DNA of 53,030 nt, from contig JBPCJQ010000086.1 in assembly GCA_051005135.1 (NCBI GenBank), positions 1-53,030 of the forward strand, in the 5' to 3' direction. The position numbers and the translations under genes were made by a program. A model generated the notes under the pieces. That model was not told the DNA's origin. It ran no database searches and worked only from the letters and a program-made list of their open reading frames with translations. Source of the stretch: DATAQC01 sp051005135 (GTDB lineage Bacteria; Actinomycetota; Acidimicrobiia; Acidimicrobiales; AC-14). Below, piece after piece: positions 42,740 to 50,406 of this stretch (the stretch's first letter is position 1; the number at the start of each line of letters is the position of its first letter).

Positions 42740-43975
42740 ATGCGGGTCTGTGTAGTCGGCGGCGGAGGCCGGGAGCACGCCCTGGCGGAGGCCCTGGCCG
42801 CCACCGCCGACGTGGTGGTGACCCCCGGCAACGCCGGCATCGCCGGTTCCGTCGCCACGCCTCCCGAGGAGGTGGAGGCCGACCTGTTCGTGATCGGCCC
42901 CGAGATGCCCCTGGTGGCGGGGCTGGCGGACCGGTTGCGGGCGCGGGGGCGCCTGGTGTTCGGGCCAGGGGCCGACGGTGCCCTACTCGAGGGGTCGAAG
43001 GAGTGGATGAAGGACCTGCTGGTGTCGGCCGGAGTGCCCACCGCCGCCCACGCCGCGTTCTCCGAGGTCGAGCCCGCCCTCGCTCACCTGCGCATGCTCG
43101 CCCCGCCCTATGTGGTGAAGACCGACGGGCTGGCCGCTGGCAAGGGCGTGCTCGTCACCGAGTCACTGGCCGAGGCGGCCGACGACGTGGCCGCCAAGCT
43201 GGCGGGGCGGTCGTTTGGTGACGCCGGACGGCGGGTGGTGATCGAGGAGGCTCTTACCGGCCCCGAGGTGTCAGTGCTGTGCGTATGCGACGGCACCCGA
43301 GCGCTGCCCCTGGCCCCCGCCCAGGACTTCAAGCGCCTCGGCGACGGCGACGCCGGCCCCAACACGGGTGGCATGGGCGCCTACTCACCGGTGCCGGTGG
43401 CCGGTCCGGCCGTAATAGAGGAAGTGGTGGAGCGGGCGATGGAGCCCACTCTCGCCGCCCTGCGTTCCCGCGGCATCGACTACCGGGGCGTGCTCTACGC
43501 CGGTGTCATCCTCACCGCCGAGGGGCCCCGAGTGCTCGAGTACAACGTGCGCTTCGGCGATCCTGAGGCCCAGGTGGTGCTGCCCCGCCTCACCGGGGAC
43601 CTGGCCGCCCTTCTCGCCGAGGCTGCCGCCGGCCGGCTGCGCTCTGCGCCGGCCTTCACCGACCAGGCCGCGGTCACCGTCGTGCTCGCCGCGCCCGGCT
43701 ACCCGTCGGCCCCGAAGGTGGGCGGGGCCATCACCGGCATCGAGCGGGCCGAGAAGCACCCGGGCGTCAAGGTGTACTGCGCCGGCGTTGCTGGCAGTGA
43801 CTGTCCGGGCTTGGCTACCGCAGGGGGCCGTGTTCTCGACGTCACCGCCCTCGGACCTACGATCGGCACGGCCCGCAGCAGGGCATATGCCGCCATCACC
43901 GAGATCGGATTCGCGGGCATGCAGTACCGCACCGACATCGCGGCCGCCGCCGCCCGACAGGAGTGTTCATCATGA
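42740..43975 (+). CDS. purD: Phosphoribosylamine-glycine ligase
   Basis: A 411-residue ATP-grasp enzyme making glycinamide ribonucleotide. It opens MRVCVVGGGGREHALAEAL. The ATP-grasp part has SKEWMKDLL, PYVVKTDGLAAGKGVLV and PAQDFKRLGDGDAGPNTGGMGAYSPVP. EYNVRFGDPEAQVVLPRL is the PurD signature with metal ligands. It overlaps purE by 4 nt. Confidence 0.96.
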   Translation: MRVCVVGGGGREHALAEALAATADVVVTPGNAGIAGSVATPPEEVEADLFVIGPEMPLVAGLADRLRARGRLVFGPGADGALLEGSKEWMKDLLVSAGVPTAAHAAFSEVEPALAHLRMLAPPYVVKTDGLAAGKGVLVTESLAEAADDVAAKLAGRSFGDAGRRVVIEEALTGPEVSVLCVCDGTRALPLAPAQDFKRLGDGDAGPNTGGMGAYSPVPVAGPAVIEEVVERAMEPTLAALRSRGIDYRGVLYAGVILTAEGPRVLEYNVRFGDPEAQVVLPRLTGDLAALLAEAAAGRLRSAPAFTDQAAVTVVLAAPGYPSAPKVGGAITGIERAEKHPGVKVYCAGVAGSDCPGLATAGGRVLDVTALGPTIGTARSRAYAAITEIGFAGMQYRTDIAAAAARQECSS

Positions 43976-44472
43976 AGGTCGCCGTGCTAATGGGTTCGCC
44001 ATCCGACAAGGACAAGATGGCTGCCGCCACCACCACCCTGGGCGACCTCGGGGTGGAGGTGGACGAGCGGGTGCTGTCGGCCCACCGCACCCCCGATGCG
44101 GTGGCGACGTTCGCCAAGGGGGCCCGGGCGGCTGGCTACGCCGCTGTCATCTGCGGGGCCGGCATGGCCGCCCACCTGGCCGGAGCGGTCGCCGCCCACA
44201 CCACCCTGCCCGTGGTCGGGGTGCCCCTGTCGGGCGGAGCCCTCAACGGCGTCGACGCCCTCTACGCCACCGTACAAATGCCGCGGGGCGTCCCAGTGGC
44301 CACGGTGGCCGTCGACGGGTCGCTCAACGCCGCCCTCCTGGTGGTGCAGATGCTGGCCATCACCGACGAACGCCTGGCCGCCGCCCTCGACGAACGCCGC
44401 GCCCGGGCTGCGTCCGCCGTCGCCCGCGAGAGTGGTACCTCAGCGGGCCAAAGTCGCGAGTTGGGGCAGTGA
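43972..44472 (+). CDS. purE: N5-carboxyaminoimidazole ribonucleotide mutase
   Basis: A 166-residue class I PurE that moves the carboxyl of N5-CAIR to C4. VAVLMGSPSDKDKM, VLSAHRTPD with the catalytic His, GAGMAAHLAGAVAAHTTLPVVGVPL and VQMPRGVPVATVAVDG are signature pieces. ATG 43972, after AGGAG, overlaps the purD stop (ATGA). No purK is in the window; class I PurE normally needs it, so purK should lie elsewhere. Confidence 0.95.
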   Translation: MKVAVLMGSPSDKDKMAAATTTLGDLGVEVDERVLSAHRTPDAVATFAKGARAAGYAAVICGAGMAAHLAGAVAAHTTLPVVGVPLSGGALNGVDALYATVQMPRGVPVATVAVDGSLNAALLVVQMLAITDERLAAALDERRARAASAVARESGTSAGQSRELGQ

Positions 44473-45776
44473 TCGCCCGCTACTCGCTGCCGGCGATGGC
44501 GGCGCTGTGGAGCGATGAGGCCCGCCTCGCCACCTGGCTGGAGGTGGAGGTGCTGGCCACCGAGGCATGGGCGGCACTGGGAGTGGTGCCCGAAGACGAT
44601 GCCAAGACGGTGCGGGAGCGGGCGCCGCACGCCGACGCCGCCCTGGTGGTCGCCGTAGCCGAGCGTGAGGCCGTCACCGACCACGACGTGGCCGCCTTTG
44701 TCGACGTGGTGCAGGAGGCCGTCGGGCCGCCGGCCGGCAAATGGGTGCACTACGGGCTCACCTCCAGCGACGTGGTGGACACCGCCCTATGCATCATCCT
44801 GGCCCGGGCCGCCGACATGCTTCTGGCCGCCAGCCACGCCCTGGTGGGCACCCTCAAGGCTCGGGCCCTCGAGCTCCGGGACACGCCGATGGCCGGCCGT
44901 ACCCACGGCATGCATGCCGAGCCCACCACCTTCGGGGTCAAGCTGGCCCACTGGTGCCTGCAGGCCGACCGCGACCGGGCCCGCCTGGAGGCCGCTCGCA
45001 CCGCCATCGCCGTCGGCAAGCTGTCGGGGGCGGTGGGAACCTTCTCCAACGTCGACCCCGTGGTCGAGCGCCATGTCTGTGCCGCCCTCGGCCTGCGCCC
45101 GGTGCCGGCCACCCAGGTCGTGGCCCGTGACCGCCACGCCGAGTACCTGTGGGCGTGCGCGTCGGTGGGGGCCTCGGTCGAGTCCTTCGCCACCGAGGTT
45201 CGCCACCTCCAACGCACCGAGGTGGGCGAGGCCGAGGAGCCGTTCGGGGCCGGCCAGAAAGGCAGCTCGGCCATGCCTAACAAGCGCAACCCCATCACGT
45301 GCGAGCGCCTGGCGGGTCTGGCCCGGGTGCTGCGCGCCAACCTGGGGGCGGGCCTGGAAGACGTCGCCCTGTGGCACGAGCGCGACATCTCCCACTCGTC
45401 GGTGGAGCGGGTGGTGCTGCCCGACTCATCGCTGCTCGCCCACTATGTGCTGGTGCGCATGCGGGGAGTGATCGAGGGCCTGGTCGTGCACCCCGATCGG
45501 ATGCTCGAGAACCTCGACCGCTCCTTCGGCCTCGTGTTCAGCCAGCCCGTGCTGCTCGCCCTGGTGGCAACCGGGCTCACCCGTGACGTGGCCTACCGCA
45601 TCGTGCAGGAGGCGGCAGCCACGGCCTGGGCCGAGCGCCGCTCCTTCCGCTCGGTGCTGGAAGCCGACGACCGGGTTCCGCTCACGGCGGCCCAGCTCGA
45701 CGAGGCCTTCAGCTTGGAGCGCGCCCTGCGCAACACCGGCGCCATCTTCGATGCCCTCGACGGGGTCGAGGCATGA
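44469..45776 (+). CDS. purB: Adenylosuccinate lyase
   Basis: A 435-residue lyase splitting SAICAR and adenylosuccinate to release fumarate. GTG 44469 overlaps the purE stop by 4 nt. VHYGLTSSDVVDTAL, MAGRTHGMHAEPTTFGVKLAHW and the signature GSSAMPNKRNPITCERLAGLARV (flexible catalytic loop) are present, and DISHSSVERVVLPDS follows. Length and motifs are normal. Confidence 0.96.
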   Translation: MIARYSLPAMAALWSDEARLATWLEVEVLATEAWAALGVVPEDDAKTVRERAPHADAALVVAVAEREAVTDHDVAAFVDVVQEAVGPPAGKWVHYGLTSSDVVDTALCIILARAADMLLAASHALVGTLKARALELRDTPMAGRTHGMHAEPTTFGVKLAHWCLQADRDRARLEAARTAIAVGKLSGAVGTFSNVDPVVERHVCAALGLRPVPATQVVARDRHAEYLWACASVGASVESFATEVRHLQRTEVGEAEEPFGAGQKGSSAMPNKRNPITCERLAGLARVLRANLGAGLEDVALWHERDISHSSVERVVLPDSSLLAHYVLVRMRGVIEGLVVHPDRMLENLDRSFGLVFSQPVLLALVATGLTRDVAYRIVQEAAATAWAERRSFRSVLEADDRVPLTAAQLDEAFSLERALRNTGAIFDALDGVEA

Positions 45777-46657
45777 CGGGCCTGCCCAAGGTCTACTCGG
45801 GCAAGGTGCGTGACGTCTATGACGCCGGCGACGGGTTGCTGCTCATGGTCACCTCCGACCGCATCTCGGCATTCGACGTCGTCATGCACGAGCCCATCTC
45901 CGACAAGGGCAAGGTGCTCACCGGTGTCACCGCCCACTGGCTCGACGAGGTGGCCGACCTTGTGCCCGGCCACCTCGTGTCAACAGATCCCGCCGACTTC
46001 CCCCCCGGCGCAGCTGCGATCGGGGATGTGGCGGGGCGGTCCATGCTCGTGCGCGGGGCCGAGATGCTGCCCATCGAGTGCATCGTGCGCGGTTACCTGG
46101 CCGGTTCGGGTTGGAAGGAGTACCAGTGCTCGCAGACGGTGTGCGGCATCCCGTTGCCCTCCGGCCTGCGCCAGTCCGACCGCCTCCCCGGGCCGCTCTT
46201 CACGCCGTCCACCAAGGCCGGTCAAGGCTCGCACGACGAGAACATCTCACCAGCACAGGCCGCCGAGCTGGTCGGGCCCGACGTCTACCGGGCGGCCGAG
46301 GAGATCTCCCTCGCGGTGTACAGCCGGGCCGCGGAGGCGGCCGCGGGGAGGGGGCTCATCGTGTGCGACACCAAATTCGAGCTGGGTTTCGTAGACGGCG
46401 CCCTGACCCTGTGCGACGAGGTGCTCACCCCCGACTCCTCTCGATTCTGGGACGCTGACACCTGGGAGCCGGGCACGTCGCCGCCGTCGTTCGACAAGCA
46501 ACCCCTGCGTGACTGGCTCGAGGCGAGTGGCTGGGGCAAGACACCGCCCCCGCCCTTCCTTCCCTACGACGTGGTGCGCGAGACCCACGACCGTTACGTG
46601 GCCGCCTACGAGCGGGTCACAGGAAGGCCCTTCGCCGACTGGGTGGGCGGGGCCTGA
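45773..46657 (+). CDS. purC: SAICAR synthase
   Basis: A 294-residue enzyme that joins CAIR and aspartate. The start VYSGKVRDVYDAGDGLLLMVTSDRISAFDVVM, then EMLPIECIVRGYLAGSGWKEY, PLFTPSTKAGQGSHDENIS and FELGFVDGALTLCDEVLTPDSSRFWD are PurC hallmarks. It overlaps purB by 4 nt. It is the longer bacterial type, as in other actinobacteria. Confidence 0.96.
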   Translation: MTGLPKVYSGKVRDVYDAGDGLLLMVTSDRISAFDVVMHEPISDKGKVLTGVTAHWLDEVADLVPGHLVSTDPADFPPGAAAIGDVAGRSMLVRGAEMLPIECIVRGYLAGSGWKEYQCSQTVCGIPLPSGLRQSDRLPGPLFTPSTKAGQGSHDENISPAQAAELVGPDVYRAAEEISLAVYSRAAEAAAGRGLIVCDTKFELGFVDGALTLCDEVLTPDSSRFWDADTWEPGTSPPSFDKQPLRDWLEASGWGKTPPPPFLPYDVVRETHDRYVAAYERVTGRPFADWVGGA

Positions 46658-46661
46658 TCGG

Positions 46662-46907
46662 GTGAGGTTTCCCGTGCTGGTGGAGGTGACCCTGCGACCC
46701 GACGTGGCCGATCCCCAGGGGGCCACCATCGAGAGGTCGCTGCCCGCCCTCGGCTTCGAGGGCGTCGACGGGGTACGGGTGGGCAAGGCCATCCGGTTCA
46801 CCATGGAGGCCGAGGACCAGGGTGCCGCTCGTACCCTGGTGGCCGATCTCTGCCGCCGCTTCCTCACCAACCCCGTGATCGAGGACGCCGAGGTGACCAT
46901 AGGGTGA
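46662..46907 (+). CDS. purS: FGAM synthase subunit PurS
   Basis: An 81-residue subunit that couples PurQ and PurL. LVEVTLRPDVADPQGATIERSLPALGF and VRVGKAIRF are typical. GTG 46662 lies 4 nt after the purC stop; an in-frame GTG at 46674 would remove four residues. It overlaps purQ by 4 nt. Confidence 0.92.
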   Translation: MRFPVLVEVTLRPDVADPQGATIERSLPALGFEGVDGVRVGKAIRFTMEAEDQGAARTLVADLCRRFLTNPVIEDAEVTIG

Positions 46908-47578
46908 CTGCCAGCATCGGCGTCGTGCAGTTCCCCGGCTCCAACTGCGAGCACGACGTGGTGGAGGCGATAGGCGAGCTGGGTGCCAAGGCACGGGTCA
47001 TCTGGCACGGCGAGGGCCGCCTGGACGACGCGGACGCGGTGGTGCTGCCCGGAGGCTTTGCCCACGGCGACTACCTGCGCCCGGGCGCCATAGCCCGCTT
47101 CAGCCCCATCATGGCCGACGTGGTGCGCTTCGCCGCGGCCGGTGGGCCGGTCGTGGGCATCTGTAACGGCTTCCAGGTGCTCACCGAATCAGGCCTGCTC
47201 CCCGGGGCGCTGCAGAAGAACCGGGGCCTGCGGTTCATCTGCACTACGGTCGCAGTACGGGTGGAGACGGCCCGATCACCGTTGACCGGCCAAACTCACG
47301 TGGGCGATGTCCTGAGGCTGCCGATAAACCATTTCGAGGGCAGTTACACCTGCGACGCGACCACCCTCGACCAGTTGCGGTCCGACGATCGGGTGGTGCT
47401 GCGCTATGTGGACAATCCCAACGGCTCTGTCGACTCGATTGCCGGTGTTTGCTCGGCCGGGCGCAACGTGGTGGGCCTCATGCCTCACCCCGAGCGTGCC
47501 GTCGACCCACTCGGCACGTCACAGGACGGCCGACCACTGCTGGCCTCGATGTTGGCCAGCACCGGCGTGACCGCTTAG
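46904..47578 (+). CDS. purQ: FGAM synthase glutaminase subunit PurQ
   Basis: A 224-residue class I glutamine amidotransferase providing ammonia to PurL. IGVVQFPGSNCEHDVVEAI opens the fold, VVLPGGFAHGDYLRPGAIA follows, and the nucleophile Cys is in VVGICNGFQVLTESGLLPGAL near residue 86. The His/Glu pair is in GLMPHPERAVDP. The stop overlaps the end of the opposite-strand gene by 4 bp, so the purine run is broken here. Confidence 0.95.
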   Translation: MTASIGVVQFPGSNCEHDVVEAIGELGAKARVIWHGEGRLDDADAVVLPGGFAHGDYLRPGAIARFSPIMADVVRFAAAGGPVVGICNGFQVLTESGLLPGALQKNRGLRFICTTVAVRVETARSPLTGQTHVGDVLRLPINHFEGSYTCDATTLDQLRSDDRVVLRYVDNPNGSVDSIAGVCSAGRNVVGLMPHPERAVDPLGTSQDGRPLLASMLASTGVTA

Positions 47579-48000
47579 GGTCCCTCTCCCCGGCGGATGC
47601 CGGCCCGGCGCAGCAGGCCAGGGTCGACCCCGGCCTCCCGCCACGCCTCGTAGGTGATGCCCTTGCGGCGCCCGTAGGGTCCGGCGGCGGCGGCGAACTC
47701 GTCTTCCAGGCTGGACAGGTCAAGGGCATTGTCACCCGCCGCCAACTGGTTCTCCAGGTTCATTCGCTCCTGTAGCAACTGGACACGCCTGAGAGGGTCG
47801 GCAGTGGGCAGTTGCTCCTCGATGACCAGGAGGCGGTTCTGCATGGATTCGGGAGTGCGCTTGCGACCCCGCTTGGGCTTGTGGGCTTCGACGGCTTCGA
47901 GGTAGCGGCGCACTGCCCTTCCCTGCTCACGGCCCTCGGCCAATGCTGCCTTGTGGCTGTCGGACATGGGCGCTCTGGACCGCTTGTTCTTGGTTGCCAT
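47575..48000 (-). CDS. Conserved basic helical protein of unknown function within the pur cluster
   Basis: A 141-residue soluble protein on the strand opposite to the purine genes. The N-terminal third is strongly basic (MATKNKRSRAPMSDSHKAALAEGREQGRAVRRYLEAVEAHKPKRGRKRTPES). A predicted coiled or helical middle (RLLVIEEQLPTADPLRRVQLLQERMNLENQL) and a C-terminal YGRRKGITYEAWREAGVDPGLLRRAGI follow. KRGRKR resembles an AT-hook-like basic patch, so nucleic-acid binding is possible. Similar proteins are familiar to me from actinobacteria, without known function. The ATG lies 6 nt after a -10-like CACAAT. Confidence 0.8.
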   Translation of the reverse strand: MATKNKRSRAPMSDSHKAALAEGREQGRAVRRYLEAVEAHKPKRGRKRTPESMQNRLLVIEEQLPTADPLRRVQLLQERMNLENQLAAGDNALDLSSLEDEFAAAAGPYGRRKGITYEAWREAGVDPGLLRRAGIRRGEGP

Positions 48001-48088
48001 TTGGATATTGTGCCTGTTGGACTCGGGAATTTCAAGTTTTCGCGGTCAGAACGTATTCTTGCCCCGCTGGCGGCGGTGGCTGGCCCGG

Positions 48089-48094
48089 TATGGT
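48089..48094 (+). promoter_or_regulatory. -10-like TATGGT of purL
   Basis: The hexamer ends 6 nt before the GTG at 48101, which itself lacks a ribosome binding site. This implies that purL-F-M are transcribed separately from purA-Q. Confidence 0.45.
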
Positions 48095-48100
48095 GGCCCC

Positions 48101-50326
48101 GTGGCCCCGTCCGCACCTGCCTCCCCGGTCGGCACCGCGCCCCTGCACCGGGCCCTGGGGCTCACCGACGCCGAGGCGGCCGACATCGAGCGGATACTCG
48201 GGCGTGCTCCCAACGATCTGGAGCTGGCGCTCTATGCCGTCATGTGGTCGGAGCACTGCTCCTACAAGTCGTCGCGGGTCCATCTCGGCCGCCTGCCGAC
48301 GAAAGCCCCGTGGGTGTTGGTCGGCCCCGGGGAGAACGCCGGGGTGGTCGACGTGGGAGACGGGCTGGCCGTCGCGGTGCGCATCGAGAGCCACAACCAC
48401 CCTTCGGCCATAGAGCCCTACCAGGGGGCCGCCACCGGGGCCGGTGGCATCCTGCGGGACATCTTCACCATGGGCGCCCGCCCCATCGCCCTGCTCGACT
48501 CGCTGCACATGGGCCCCCTCGACGACGCCCGCAGCCGGTGGGTGTTGGAGGGCGTGGTGAGCGGTATCTCCGGCTACGGCAACGCGGTGGGCGTGCCCAC
48601 CGTGGGCGGCGAGCTCGCCTTCCATCCCCGGTTCGCGGGCAACCCGCTGGTGAACGTCATGTGCGTCGGCGTCATGGCCCGTGAGCGCCTGGTGCTGGCA
48701 TCAGCCGAGGGGGTCGGCAACCTGGCCGTGCTCCTGGGCTCGACGACGGGGCGCGACGGCATCGGCGGGGTGAGCGTGCTCGCCTCCGCCGCCTTTGACG
48801 ACCAGTCGGAGAACAAGCGGCCGAACGTTCAGGTCGGTGACCCCTTCGAGGAGAAGCGCCTCATCGAGGCCTGCTTGGCCCTCTATGACGCCGGCCTGGT
48901 GGTGGGCATCCAGGACCTGGGCGGTGCGGGCCTGGCCTGTGCCACCAGCGAGACCGCCTCCCGGGGCGGTATGGGCATGGACGTCGACCTGTCGGCGGTG
49001 CCCCTGCGCATGGGGGACATGACCCCTCCCGAGATCATGACCAGCGAGAGCCAGGAGCGCATGCTCGCCATCGTCCGCCCCGACGACCTGGAGGCCACCT
49101 TGGAGGTGTGCCGCCGGTGGGAGGTGCGGGCCACCGTCGTGGGCACCGTCACCGAGGGCGACCGCCTGCGAGTCCTCGACCGTACCGGCGGCGAGGTGCT
49201 GGCCGACGTCCCCGCCGCCTCCCTGCACGACGAGAGCCCCAAGTACGACAGACCCCTACGGCCACCCGCCGGCTTGGACAGCCGCCGGGCCGACGACCCT
49301 GGCCGCCTTCCCGCTCCGGACGACTGCACCGCAGACCTCATGGCCATGCTGGTCGACACCTCGTGGGTATGGAGCCAGTACGACCACCAGCTCTTCCTCA
49401 ACACCATCGAGGGCCCGGGCGGCGACGCCGCCCTCCTGCGCCTCAAGGCCCCGGGGTTGCCCGCCCCGGGGGACCGCGGTTTGGCCGTCACCACCGACAG
49501 CAACAGCCGGTGGTGCGGGCTCGACCCCAGGCGTGGTACCGGGTTGGTGCTGGCCGAGGCGGTGCTCAACCTGGCCTGCGTGGGGGCCCGTCCCCTGGCC
49601 GTGGTCAACTGCCTCAACTTCGGCAACCCCGAGCACCCCGAGGTGATGTGGCAGCTGTCGGAGGCCATCGACGGGTTGACCGAGGCGTGCCTGGCGCTCA
49701 GCGTGCCTGTGGTGGGCGGCAACGTCAGCCTCTACAACACATCGGGCGGGGCCGACATCGAACCCACTCCCGTGATCGGTGTGGTGGGCCTGGTCGACCA
49801 CCTCCGACGGCGCCCTCCTGGGACTGGGCTGGTGGAGGGTGGCGAGATGGTTCTCCTCGGGTCGGTGGGTGCGACCAACCTGGCCGGCTCCCGCTGGGCC
49901 TGGGAGGCCCACGGCCACGTCGGTGGGTGCCTTCCCGCCCTCGACACCACCGGCCACCTCGCACTGGCCGAGCTGGCCCGCGCCCTGGTGGCCGACGGGC
50001 TTGTCGCCGGCATCCACGACGTGGCCGATGGAGGCCTGGGGCTGGCCCTGGCCGAGATGGCGGTGCGGTCGGGAATCGGCGTGTCGGTGGCAGGTATCGC
50101 CGGCCACGCCGGCCTGTTCTCGGAGCAGCCTTCGCGCATCGTGGCCTGCTTGGCTCGCGACGCTACGAGCGAGGTGACCGCCCGGGCGGCCGCCGCCGGC
50201 GTCGCCCTCACCTCTTTGGGCCGGGCCGGCGGCGACCGCGTAATGGTCGAGGGCCTGGTCGACGTCGCCCTCGACTACGCCGTCAGCCGATGGCGCCGGG
50301 CCCTGCCCGAGGCCCTGGGGGAATGA
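48101..50326 (+). CDS. purL: FGAM synthase large subunit PurL
   Basis: A 741-residue enzyme of the short PurL type that works with PurS and PurQ to convert FGAR to FGAM. VMWSEHCSYKSSRVHLGRLPT, RIESHNHPSAIEPYQGAATGAGGILRDIFTMGARPIALLDSL, GGVSVLASAAF and VGIQDLGGAGLACATSETASRGGMGMD are diagnostic. The second half has TTDSNSRWCGLDPRRG, VNCLNFGNPEHPEVMWQLSEAI and GGNVSLYNTSGGADIEPTPVIGVVG. GTG 48101 was chosen because a leaderless -10 precedes it and the upstream frame is not protein-like. Confidence 0.95.
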   Translation: MAPSAPASPVGTAPLHRALGLTDAEAADIERILGRAPNDLELALYAVMWSEHCSYKSSRVHLGRLPTKAPWVLVGPGENAGVVDVGDGLAVAVRIESHNHPSAIEPYQGAATGAGGILRDIFTMGARPIALLDSLHMGPLDDARSRWVLEGVVSGISGYGNAVGVPTVGGELAFHPRFAGNPLVNVMCVGVMARERLVLASAEGVGNLAVLLGSTTGRDGIGGVSVLASAAFDDQSENKRPNVQVGDPFEEKRLIEACLALYDAGLVVGIQDLGGAGLACATSETASRGGMGMDVDLSAVPLRMGDMTPPEIMTSESQERMLAIVRPDDLEATLEVCRRWEVRATVVGTVTEGDRLRVLDRTGGEVLADVPAASLHDESPKYDRPLRPPAGLDSRRADDPGRLPAPDDCTADLMAMLVDTSWVWSQYDHQLFLNTIEGPGGDAALLRLKAPGLPAPGDRGLAVTTDSNSRWCGLDPRRGTGLVLAEAVLNLACVGARPLAVVNCLNFGNPEHPEVMWQLSEAIDGLTEACLALSVPVVGGNVSLYNTSGGADIEPTPVIGVVGLVDHLRRRPPGTGLVEGGEMVLLGSVGATNLAGSRWAWEAHGHVGGCLPALDTTGHLALAELARALVADGLVAGIHDVADGGLGLALAEMAVRSGIGVSVAGIAGHAGLFSEQPSRIVACLARDATSEVTARAAAAGVALTSLGRAGGDRVMVEGLVDVALDYAVSRWRRALPEALGE

Positions 50327-50342
50327 CGGGGTCTCCACCCCC

Positions 50343-50391
50343 GTTCTTTGCGCGCTTTTCAACCGTCAAGGTTAGAAATCGCGCAAAGAAC
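50343..50391. repeat. 49-bp palindrome, copy C (GTTC...GAAC) between purL and purF
   Basis: The arms 50343-50364 and 50370-50391 pair at 19 of 22 positions around the centre GTCAA, with twelve perfectly paired outer bases (GTTCTTTGCGCG). It starts 16 nt after the purL stop and ends just before the purF ribosome binding site. It would form a strong hairpin in the purL-purF message. Confidence 0.8.
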
Positions 50392-50406
50392 GGAGGGGAT
50401 GCCAAG

